From: Candidatus Aegiribacteria sp.
GTDB taxonomy: Bacteria > Fermentibacterota > Fermentibacteria > Fermentibacterales > JCC-6
Length of the DNA: 6,622 nucleotides
Direction: 5' to 3'
Assembly: GCA_030640155.1 (NCBI GenBank)
Contig: DAOWJX010000065.1
Coordinates: 1-6,622, forward strand
The notes under the pieces are model-generated. The model was not told the DNA's origin, ran no database searches, and saw only the letters and a list, made by a program, of their open reading frames with translations. The position numbers were made by a program, and so were the translations under genes. Of this stretch, positions 1-5,843 are shown one piece after another; positions within the stretch are counted from its first letter, which is position 1; each line of letters opens with the position of its first letter.

Positions 1-165
1 AATGAAACAAAAGGGAATAGATATCTCATAATAACCTCCATGGAAAGTTCAGGTAAAAACGTAATATATGGATCAGATGCAAATGTCGAGATTACAGCTG
101 TATCTATTAGTTGTACAAACAGGGCAGAAGAACAGCGGTTGACTCAAACCTGCGGAAATGAATAG
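1..165 (+). CDS. Possible C-terminal tail of an upstream hypothetical protein (5'-truncated)
   Basis: Frame 1 is open from the first base to a TAG at 163-165, giving 54 residues (NETKGNRYLIITSMESSGKN... ending TQTCGNE). The other two plus frames stop within the first 31 bases. The middle part (YLIITSMESSGKNVIYG, then ANVEITAVSISC) alternates hydrophobic and polar residues as in a beta-rich secreted or envelope protein. No family is recognised. A run of 54 open codons can occur by chance, so this is a weak call. The gap of 35 bases to the next gene would suit a co-transcribed pair. Confidence 0.4.
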   Translation, partial: NETKGNRYLIITSMESSGKNVIYGSDANVEITAVSISCTNRAEEQRLTQTCGNE

Positions 166-195
166 CTTATGATGTAGAAAGTACATAAATTGACT

Positions 196-200
196 GGAGG
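196..200 (+). promoter_or_regulatory. Ribosome binding site GGAGG that decides the start of the propeller gene
   Basis: GGAGG sits directly against the first in-frame ATG (201), leaving no spacer, but 6 bases before the second ATG (207). An in-frame TAA at 186-188 excludes a start further upstream. Spacing favours initiation at 207. Confidence 0.65.
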
Positions 201-1715
201 ATGAAAATGCTGCTGATATTATGTCTTCTGGCTTCCGCTCCCGATACTCTATGGGCAAATGTTACAAGCGGAGGAGTCTATTCAACCATATCCCTCGGGG
301 ATCTGAATGGTGACGATGTTGATGACGTTGCCTGCGGAGTGAATTTCTGGGATGAGGAGCCGACTCTCTGGTGTCTTTCCGGATCTGACGGAAGTGTTAT
401 CTGGACCAGTGATCAATACAACGGGATCTACCAGGATGAGGGTCTGCTTGCCGTTTCTGATGCGAATGGTGATGGTCATAAGGATATCCTTATGGCTACT
501 CCAGGTGGATATGCCCCTCCGGGGAGATGCCTGATCCTGATTTCAGGAATTGACGGTTCTCTTATCTGGGAGTGGAGCGCGTACAATAACATTCCATCCG
601 GAGCCGGCTGGGGTTACAGCTGCGCTGAAATGGAGGATCAGACAGGTGATATAGTACCTGAATTCCTTGGTGGATTCGGCTCTACGGGGTCCGCTAACAC
701 CTCTGCTGCCGCGTGCCTGAATGGCGCTACAGGTGATACTCTCTGGACAAGAACCACTGCGGACGCGGTCGAGGATATACTTGTTATTCCGGATATCACC
801 GGAGACGGAGTTCAGGAAGTCTATCTGGGAATAGGCGGAAGTGGCTATGCGGACAATACACTTGAGCTAGTTGATGGTTCTGACGGAACCCTGATCTGGG
901 GTCGGAACGGCGGGGGAGATGTCATGTGTGTATCCACTCTTGACCGGGAGGATACTTTCCCCTGGCTGGTGAGTTCTTCATTCGACGGTGGTGTACAGTG
1001 CTACAATCCAGGGGGAGATTCTCTATGGGCTCGAGGCCTTGGTGGTTTTCTTCTGGACGTGGAGGGTGGTCCCGATCTTAATGGAGATGGAATTGCTGAA
1101 GTTGCCGTTGCCGGAGATAATTCAGGTACGATATGCCTTGATGGAGCGACTGGCGTCACACTGTGGAGCTATCCCACGGGAGCGAACACCTGGAGTGTAG
1201 CCTGGTCTGATTCCGTTTATCATGAGGGCCTGTGGATTCCATGTGTTTCAGGGGGGAGTGTTAACGGTAAAAAGATTACACTCGTGAATGCTCTGGATGG
1301 CTCTCTGATCTGGGAGCAGTCTTTTACAGAAAGAGTATATAACGTTACAAGTGTATATATGAAGGATATTTCGCCTTCAGCAATCATAATTGCGGGATTA
1401 CAGGATCAGCAGAGCCAGCCGTATCATGCATGGGCATTTCTTTCGTCTACTGAAACATCCTGTGAGGAGGCTTTTGATAACAGTTATTGCGGAAACCTGG
1501 TGGACCGAAATCCCGCAGTAGGAGTTATGGGTCTTAATCCTCCGGAGGGAATCTGGCGGTTTGAGATTTACGATCTGACCGGAAGACTAGTATGGCGGGA
1601 TGATATTTCTGAAGTCAGGTCAGTGAATATTTCAGGATGGAGCGCAGGTTGCTATCTTGTTCGCGCTTCATGCGGGGCTGCTGTGATTACTCGGAGAGTT
1701 ACTGTTTTGAAGTAA
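201..1715 (+). CDS. Secreted FG-GAP/PQQ-like beta-propeller protein with type IX-like C-terminal sorting domain
   Basis: The 504-residue product is predicted to be exported. Residues 3-19 form a signal peptide (core LLILCLLASA, likely cut after LWA at 19). Residues 30-400 form a beta-propeller. Seven xLxGxxGxxLW strands, with the Trp at about 68, 123, 182, 233, 276, 322 and 371, resemble PQQ-like blades. They interleave with Ca-binding FG-GAP/VCBS motifs: DLNGDDVDD at 34, DANGDGHKD at 87, DITGDG at 198 and DLNGDGIAE at 292. Residues 436-504 (starting RNPAVG, with FEIYDLTGRLVW, SAGCYLVRA and final RRVTVLK) match the pattern of type IX-like sorting domains. Partner and ligand are unknown; an adhesin or surface-scaffold role is inference. 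Start: GGAGG at 196-200 abuts the ATG at 201 but lies an ideal 6 bases before the ATG at 207. The true start is therefore probably 207, which costs only Met-Lys. Confidence 0.9.
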   Translation: MKMLLILCLLASAPDTLWANVTSGGVYSTISLGDLNGDDVDDVACGVNFWDEEPTLWCLSGSDGSVIWTSDQYNGIYQDEGLLAVSDANGDGHKDILMATPGGYAPPGRCLILISGIDGSLIWEWSAYNNIPSGAGWGYSCAEMEDQTGDIVPEFLGGFGSTGSANTSAAACLNGATGDTLWTRTTADAVEDILVIPDITGDGVQEVYLGIGGSGYADNTLELVDGSDGTLIWGRNGGGDVMCVSTLDREDTFPWLVSSSFDGGVQCYNPGGDSLWARGLGGFLLDVEGGPDLNGDGIAEVAVAGDNSGTICLDGATGVTLWSYPTGANTWSVAWSDSVYHEGLWIPCVSGGSVNGKKITLVNALDGSLIWEQSFTERVYNVTSVYMKDISPSAIIIAGLQDQQSQPYHAWAFLSSTETSCEEAFDNSYCGNLVDRNPAVGVMGLNPPEGIWRFEIYDLTGRLVWRDDISEVRSVNISGWSAGCYLVRASCGAAVITRRVTVLK

Positions 1716-1734
1716 CGATCAGTGGGAGATGTGT

Positions 1735-1752
1735 AGGGTTCACCGAATCCCT
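1735..1752 (+). terminator. Weak hairpin after the propeller gene
   Basis: AGGGTTC at 1735-1741 can pair with GAATCCCT at 1745-1752, with one bulged T and a three-base loop, 20 bases after the stop. No T-run follows, so intrinsic terminator activity is doubtful. Confidence 0.25.
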
Positions 1753-1764
1753 TATGTGACATGC

Positions 1765-1792
1765 TTGACATTGAAAATAGTATACATATGTT
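1765..1792 (+). promoter_or_regulatory. Candidate sigma-70-type promoter for the 190-residue gene
   Basis: There is a consensus -35 box TTGACA at 1765-1770, a 16-base spacer, and TATGTT at 1787-1792 as the best-spaced -10 (4 of 6 matches, keeping TAT and the final T). It lies 47 bases before the ATG at 1839. The -35 is perfect and the -10 mediocre, so the element may need or be modulated by a regulator. The palindrome at 1777-1798 overlaps its spacer and -10. Confidence 0.45.
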
Positions 1793-1798
1793 TACTAT
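1777..1798. promoter_or_regulatory. Operator-like 22-bp palindrome overlapping the -10 region
   Basis: ATAGTA at 1777-1782 mirrors TACTAT at 1793-1798. Between them ACATATGT at 1784-1791 is itself a perfect palindrome. Only the T/T pair at 1783/1792 breaks symmetry, so 20 of 22 positions are dyad-symmetric. A second short palindrome, ATGATCAT, follows at 1799-1806. Centre and length suit a dimeric repressor site covering the -10 box. The regulator is unknown. The AT-rich content makes some chance symmetry likely, but not normally to this extent. Confidence 0.5.
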
Positions 1799-1826
1799 AT
1801 GATCATGCTCACTGCAAGTTGCATTA

Positions 1827-1834
1827 AGGGAGGG
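1827..1834 (+). promoter_or_regulatory. Ribosome binding site of the 190-residue gene
   Basis: AGGGAGGG is followed by CAAC and the ATG at 1839, a near-ideal Shine-Dalgarno arrangement (GGAGG core 1829-1833, 5-base spacer). It supports this start over the overlapping out-of-frame ATG at 1799. Confidence 0.7.
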
Positions 1835-1838
1835 CAAC

Positions 1839-2411
1839 ATGAATCCGGTAACCAGACGTTATATAAAGCAATACAGGAATCTCTGGAAACGGGGCGAGAC
1901 TTACAGCAAAGTAGTATCTCGAGATGGTATTCGTGCCGGATTCTATGCAAGACAACACCATTTCGCCCGATCAGAAACATTGGAAAAGAACTGGTTCTCC
2001 GAATACACCGAAGAAAAATACGATTCAGTCATCGAATGCCTGGCTTGTTACAGATGGTTCATAATACCTGATCGATTAAGGCAGGCATCAGGAAGATTTG
2101 ATTTAACAAGTATTGATGAACTGCTTAATCTGGCTGGCTACTCCACATCCCTGATAGCTGAAGAGCTGTTTTGCATGATCGATTCCTGTCTGGAATCCGG
2201 AGTTTGCCTCAAGAATGAGCTCGAAATGATTCGATGCGCATACAATGGTTTATCCGGATTTGAAGATCTTTATGTAAACAGGATCACCGATTGGGGACCG
2301 GTCGAACCTGATCGGAGTACTGTTGCCGTTCAGCCGGAAACAGAATTCATTAGAAGAGGTTTTAACAGAAAGCGGAATCTCCTGATGCCTGTTGTCTCAG
2401 TTCTATACTAA
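1839..2411 (+). CDS. Hypothetical protein, 190 residues, cysteine-containing, family not recognised
   Basis: This is a convincing gene: a strong AGGGAGG ribosome binding site (1827-1833) lies 5 bases before the ATG, and a candidate promoter lies upstream. I cannot assign a family. The product is soluble-looking, with no signal peptide and no membrane segment. The N-terminus is basic (RRYIKQYRNLWKRGE). Residues 52-80 are rich in aromatics (NWFSEYTEEKYDS, CYRWF). Residues 86-140 look mostly helical (IDELLNLAGYSTSLIAEELFCMIDSCLESG). The tail is basic then hydrophobic (FIRRGFNRKRNLLMPVVSVLY). Six cysteines lie at 67, 70, 112, 117, 123 and 133; the CxxC at 67-70 could bind metal or be redox-active, but nothing proves it. 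The segment LLNLAGYSTSLIAEEL (95-110) faintly resembles a helix-turn-helix, which would fit autoregulation at the upstream palindrome; this is speculation. The gene is isolated, with gaps of 123 bases before and 134 after. Confidence 0.75.
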   Translation: MNPVTRRYIKQYRNLWKRGETYSKVVSRDGIRAGFYARQHHFARSETLEKNWFSEYTEEKYDSVIECLACYRWFIIPDRLRQASGRFDLTSIDELLNLAGYSTSLIAEELFCMIDSCLESGVCLKNELEMIRCAYNGLSGFEDLYVNRITDWGPVEPDRSTVAVQPETEFIRRGFNRKRNLLMPVVSVLY

Positions 2412-2442
2412 AGGGGCCGCCTAAAGGGCTTGACCCCTATTT
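2411..2442 (+). terminator. Hairpin directly after the 190-residue gene, possible terminator
   Basis: AGGGG at 2412-2416 pairs with CCCCT at 2434-2438. Inside it GCC at 2419-2421 pairs with GGC at 2427-2429. It begins at the TAA stop (2409-2411) and is followed by ATTTA, only a weak T-tract. It is likely a terminator of the orphan gene, but the GGGGTC-type arms also resemble REP-like palindromes (inference). Confidence 0.45.
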
Positions 2443-2457
2443 ACCAAGACCCAGCTC

Positions 2458-2482
2458 CGTTCGGGATTGCGGAACGCGGTTC
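2458..2482. other. Alternative hairpins in the leader of the large gene
   Basis: GAACG at 2472-2476 can pair either with the upstream CGTTC (2458-2462, nine-base loop) or, as GAAC at 2472-2475, with the downstream GTTC (2479-2482, three-base loop). The two stems are mutually exclusive, an arrangement that could act as an RNA switch or be incidental. No T-run follows either. The gene start is at least 64 bases further on. Confidence 0.3.
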
Positions 2483-2499
2483 TTCGAATTATCATGATA

Positions 2500-2513
2500 T
2501 ATTCAGTATTCAG
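2500..2513 (+). repeat. Tandem TATTCAG repeat upstream of the large gene
   Basis: Two perfect adjacent copies of TATTCAG (2500-2506 and 2507-2513) directly follow a perfect 10-bp palindrome, TATCATGATA (2490-2499). TATATT at 2498-2503 could be a -10 box, but no good -35 stands at the right distance. The cluster may be a regulator site or simply AT-rich sequence. Confidence 0.35.
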
Positions 2514-2545
2514 AAGTAGAGGTTAGTAGGTGTCGATGAGCTGAA

Positions 2546-5500
2546 GTGCTGATCCCGTCTTATATGATAAAAATTTGCATGGAGAGGGAGGAAAACCTGA
2601 GAGATAGAAATCTTGATAAGATCATTGGTTTGCGTAGAACAGATGAAATTCCTCTCTATTCGCTCATGTCGAAGAGAGTCAGAAATATACTGCTTGTTTC
2701 AAGTCTATATGATTCCTATACCATGGAGGAAGATGGTAAATTCACAGAAGCTCTTTTCTCTGAATATTTGAATCTTAACTTGCGATACGCTCCAAGAATT
2801 AAACGGGTTTCAACCGGAGAAGATGCTTTAGAGCTTCTGGAATCGGATCACTTTGATCTTATTATTTCCATGCTTAATGTCGGAGCAATGAGAATTGAGG
2901 AATTTAGTCAGGCAATCAGTGAAGAAGCTTCCAATATTCCATTTGTAGTGTTGGCTTACACCGAGAAGGATCTTGAAATTCTTCGAGATGCGGGAAAATT
3001 GGAACATGTGGAAAATGCGTTTGTCTGGCAGGGTGATGTAAGGTTGTTCCTGGCGATAATTAAATTAATTGAAGACAGTATTAACGCTGAAAACGATTCC
3101 AGTATTGCTGGGGTCAAGTGTATTATTCTTGTTGAGGATTCGATCAGATTCTGCTCATCCTATTTACCTATGCTGTACACTGAACTCATGGAACAGACAC
3201 AAACCCTGATGACTGATGGCGTAAATCAGATGCAGAAGCTTATGCGCATGCGTGCCAGACCCAAGATTCTCCATGCGAACACATACGAAAAGGCTACGCG
3301 CCTTTACTCCAGATTTAGAAAGGGTGTACTAGGTGTAATTCTGGATGCAAGATTCGAGAGAGAAGGTAAGGAGGATCCACTGGCTGGATTTCGATTTGCC
3401 AGGGAGATTCGGAAAGAAGATCCGGAATGTCCTATCCTTTTTCAGTCATCCGAAGAGGAGAACAGAAAACGGGCACACGATTTTGGAGCTGCATTCATCA
3501 ATAAATATTCGCCAACTCTCCTTGGAGATGTCAGAGAATTTATGAGAGTTTACCTTGGCTTTGGAGATTTTGTGTTCAGGAATTCTGAAGGGAAGGTTGA
3601 AGCGAGAGCCGGAGATCTCAGGGAGTTGAGCCGGGCATTGAGAAAAATATCAGATGAATCCCTTCTATATCATGCAAAAAAGAATGATTTCTCTACATGG
3701 CTTATGGCTCGTACTGAATTTGATCTGGCACACGCTCTGAGACCTCAGAAAGTTGAAGACTTCGATACTGTACAGGAGCTACGGTCATACTTGCTTTCCT
3801 CCCTTAAATTATGGATGGACAGGTTCAGGGCAGGGCAGGTCGAGGATTTCTCACTGGAGGCATTTGACGATAACACTGAATTCGTGAAAATCGGTTCTGG
3901 TTCACTTGGTGGAAAAGGTCGAGGGCTGGCTTTCATCAATGCTCTTCTCAATAACTATGAAATTAATGAAACCTTTCCGGATGTGAAGATATATGTTCCT
4001 CCTACCGCTGTAATTGCAACGGATGTGTTTGACACATTTATGGAATTCCAGGGACTGAAGAAACTTGTTTTCGATCCGGAACTGGAGAATCAGCTTGGTT
4101 ATGATGATAGAGACAAAACAATAGCAAAAGCGTTTCTTGATTCACCTCTGCCTGATGATATAGTAGGAATGCTCAACACTTTCCTGAAGGAAGTCCACTA
4201 TCCTATCGCTGTAAGATCTTCAAGCCTTCTTGAGGATTCTCCTGCTCAACCATTTGCCGGTATCTACAGCACCTATATGCTTCCTAACAATAATCCGGAT
4301 CCGGATATCAGAATGTCACAGCTGATAGATGCTGTGAAGCTTGTGTATGCATCAACATTCTACAGTGAATCCGTAGCTTATATTGAGACAACACCGAATA
4401 GACTTGAAGAAGAGAAGATGGCTGTTGTTTTACAACAGATTGTAGGTTTACAGTATGAAGATTTGTTCTATCCAAATCTGGCTGGAGTTGCGAGGTCATA
4501 CAATTTCTATCCTCTTGCGGGAATGAAAGAGGAAAGTGGTGTAGCGTCTGTGGCTCTTGGTCTCGGAGGTACTGTAGTCGATGGGGGAAAATGCGTCAGA
4601 TTTTCTCCGGATTCTCCTCAGAAACTGTACCAGTTCTCTTCAACTGATGAATTTCTGAGGAATTCTCAGAGGGAATTCCTTGCTCTCGATCTAGGCTATA
4701 CCAGTGATAATACACCGGACCATCCCGGTACGGACGATCATCTGGTGAAATTTGATCTGGAGAGAGCCCAGAAAGATGGGACGCTTTCACCTGTAGGTTC
4801 TGTCTATTCGGTGGATAATAATATGATCATAGATGGTTCTTTTCGACCTGGAGCAAAACTTGTTACAATGGCAGGTATCCTGAAGGGGGACTATTTCCCC
4901 CTGGCATCGGTCCTCAAGTTTCTGCTCAAGATAGGAAAAGCCGCTTTTTCCAGTGAAATAGAGATGGAATTTGCTGTGAATCTGGGAAATGTCAGAACGG
5001 GAAAATCCAGAGAATTCGGATTCCTCCAGATACGACCAATGGGTTTCAGTATAGGTTCTTTACTTGACATTGATAAGGTTGATGAATCGGATGCACTTTG
5101 CGTTTCCCATCAGGTTCTGGGTTACGGCTTCATAGAGGGTATTCATGATATCATTTATGTTTCCGGAAAGAAATTCGACAGAAGCAAGACTACAGATATA
5201 GCTGTTGAGATAGAATTGATTAACAGACGACTCAGGCATGAGAGTCGATCATCGCTTCTCATCGGTCCCGGACGCTGGGGAAGTTCCGACAAATGGCTTG
5301 GAATCCCGGTGAAATGGAACCAGATATCATCCGTAAAATGCATTATCGAAATACCTCTGGAGGATATGAATGTTACACCTTCACAGGGAACACATTTCTT
5401 TCAGAATATCACTTCACTTGGAATTGGATACTTCACTTTGATAAAAGGTGGAAACAACCGTCTGGATTCGGAATTCCTGGAATCGCATATCACCGAGTAT

Positions 5501-5599
5501 GAAACAGAATTCGTACGACATATCCGTTTGAAAAAACCTCTTGAAATTGTTATCGACACACGCGCAGGAAAGGGTATCATTAATAAGAGTCGCACTTAA
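2546..5599 (+). CDS. Dual receiver-domain / PEP-synthase-like (PPDK N-terminal) ATP-binding protein
   Basis: The product is 1017 residues from the GTG at 2546 and cytoplasmic. Receiver 1 (about 45-178) is degenerate: VSSLYD replaces the acidic pair and ISML the phosphoacceptor. Receiver 2 (about 190-338) is complete: E197/D198 (LVEDS), D267 (GVILDARF), S301 and K320 (FINKYS), with a long insertion after strand 1. Residues about 448-835 are the ATP-grasp-like PEP synthase/PPDK N-terminal domain: GSLGGKGRG at 452 with K457, AVRSSSLLEDS at 555, FAGIYSTY at 570, LGLGGTVVDGG at 671 and LQIRPM at 827. The C-terminus (850-1017) has GPGRWGSSDKWLGIP at 907 and SQGTHFFQN at 946 instead of the swivelling His domain (TSHAA-type motif) and PEP/pyruvate barrel. 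It is often named phosphoenolpyruvate synthase, but a complete PEP synthase reaction is unlikely; phospho-signalling or control of carbon flux is inferred. The start is uncertain: ATGs lie at 2564 and 2579, and a strong site precedes CTG 2597. Confidence 0.88.
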   Translation: MLIPSYMIKICMEREENLRDRNLDKIIGLRRTDEIPLYSLMSKRVRNILLVSSLYDSYTMEEDGKFTEALFSEYLNLNLRYAPRIKRVSTGEDALELLESDHFDLIISMLNVGAMRIEEFSQAISEEASNIPFVVLAYTEKDLEILRDAGKLEHVENAFVWQGDVRLFLAIIKLIEDSINAENDSSIAGVKCIILVEDSIRFCSSYLPMLYTELMEQTQTLMTDGVNQMQKLMRMRARPKILHANTYEKATRLYSRFRKGVLGVILDARFEREGKEDPLAGFRFAREIRKEDPECPILFQSSEEENRKRAHDFGAAFINKYSPTLLGDVREFMRVYLGFGDFVFRNSEGKVEARAGDLRELSRALRKISDESLLYHAKKNDFSTWLMARTEFDLAHALRPQKVEDFDTVQELRSYLLSSLKLWMDRFRAGQVEDFSLEAFDDNTEFVKIGSGSLGGKGRGLAFINALLNNYEINETFPDVKIYVPPTAVIATDVFDTFMEFQGLKKLVFDPELENQLGYDDRDKTIAKAFLDSPLPDDIVGMLNTFLKEVHYPIAVRSSSLLEDSPAQPFAGIYSTYMLPNNNPDPDIRMSQLIDAVKLVYASTFYSESVAYIETTPNRLEEEKMAVVLQQIVGLQYEDLFYPNLAGVARSYNFYPLAGMKEESGVASVALGLGGTVVDGGKCVRFSPDSPQKLYQFSSTDEFLRNSQREFLALDLGYTSDNTPDHPGTDDHLVKFDLERAQKDGTLSPVGSVYSVDNNMIIDGSFRPGAKLVTMAGILKGDYFPLASVLKFLLKIGKAAFSSEIEMEFAVNLGNVRTGKSREFGFLQIRPMGFSIGSLLDIDKVDESDALCVSHQVLGYGFIEGIHDIIYVSGKKFDRSKTTDIAVEIELINRRLRHESRSSLLIGPGRWGSSDKWLGIPVKWNQISSVKCIIEIPLEDMNVTPSQGTHFFQNITSLGIGYFTLIKGGNNRLDSEFLESHITEYETEFVRHIRLKKPLEIVIDTRAGKGIINKSRT
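2585..2591 (+). promoter_or_regulatory. Strong ribosome binding site in frame inside the annotated N-terminus, pointing to a CTG start at 2597
   Basis: AGGGAGG at 2585-2591 stands 5 bases before an in-frame CTG (codon 18). It has the same core and spacing as the site of the preceding gene. None of GTG 2546, ATG 2564 or ATG 2579 has a comparable site, and an in-frame TGA at 2537-2539 bars anything further upstream. From CTG 2597 the protein would be 1000 residues and keep all domains. Confidence 0.45.
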
Positions 5600-5778
5600 T
5601 CCGCATATTTCACCAGATTGCGTAACGAAACGGTGTAGAAGCGCTCGCAGACAAGGTATGCGAATGAGATCGACGAAGATGTATTAAATATACTTCAAGG
5701 AAGGTTGATTGAGTATAACGCAGTATGCGAGTGTCTTATGTGTCGTTGCAGTAGTAACTCTGGTGAAATATGCGGATT
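5598..5778. repeat. Foldback (MITE-like) element with perfect 20-bp terminal inverted repeats
   Basis: AATCCGCATATTTCACCAGA at 5598-5617 is the exact reverse complement of 5759-5778. The arms continue with partial symmetry: CTCGCAGAC at 5644-5652 mirrors GTATGCGAG at 5723-5731 except for one base, and AACG at 5624-5627 has a counterpart in the other arm. The middle holds a small stem (GTAT 5681-5684 with ATAC 5690-5693). The left arm overlaps the last two bases of the large gene's stop codon. No coding sequence is supported inside and no clear direct-repeat target duplication flanks it. A non-autonomous insertion-sequence derivative fits best; a structured 3' UTR or terminator is the alternative. 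This element accounts for most of the 244-base intergenic stretch. Confidence 0.6.
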
Positions 5779-5787
5779 GATATCAAG

Positions 5788-5823
5788 TTCGGGGACACGC
5801 ACCAGAGAGTGCATGTCCCCGAA
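5788..5823. terminator. Strong hairpin between convergent genes, likely bidirectional terminator or REP-like palindrome
   Basis: TTCGGGGACA at 5788-5797 pairs perfectly with TGTCCCCGAA at 5814-5823. After one C/A mismatch, GCAC at 5799-5802 pairs with GTGC at 5809-5812, leaving a six-base CAGAGA loop: 14 of 15 pairs. It starts 20 bases past the stop of the minus-strand glutamate dehydrogenase gene and also lies downstream of the plus-strand gene, so it could end transcription from both. No T-run is present on either strand. The GGGGACACGCAC arm resembles REP/REPIN-type palindromes I associate with Y1 (RAYT) transposases, from memory and unverified. Confidence 0.55.
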
Positions 5824-5843
5824 GAATTCGCTGAACTGTGGTA

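Noticed and set aside
139..173. TTGACT (139-144) with TATGAT (168-173) as a promoter for the propeller gene
   Set aside because: The spacer would be 23 bases, too long for a normal sigma-70-type promoter, and no better pairing was found.
73..258. 61-residue minus-strand frame across the propeller gene start
   Set aside because: It overlaps the signal peptide and ribosome binding site of the real gene on the other strand and resembles no protein.
1799..2071. 90-residue plus-strand reading frame overlapping the 190-residue gene
   Set aside because: It is out of frame with the longer gene, lacks its own ribosome binding site and has low-quality composition; the ATG at 1839 is preceded by AGGGAGG.
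5656..5730. GTATGCGA occurring twice (5656-5663 and 5723-5730) as a possible CRISPR-like or iteron repeat
   Set aside because: There are only two 8-bp copies, and both are explained by the partial symmetry of the foldback element arms.
5596..5781. Target-site duplication around the foldback element
   Set aside because: The flanks (TTAAT on the left, ATTGA on the right of the CCGC/GCGG termini) share only a trivial AT as a direct repeat; the AAT/ATT is part of the inverted repeat.
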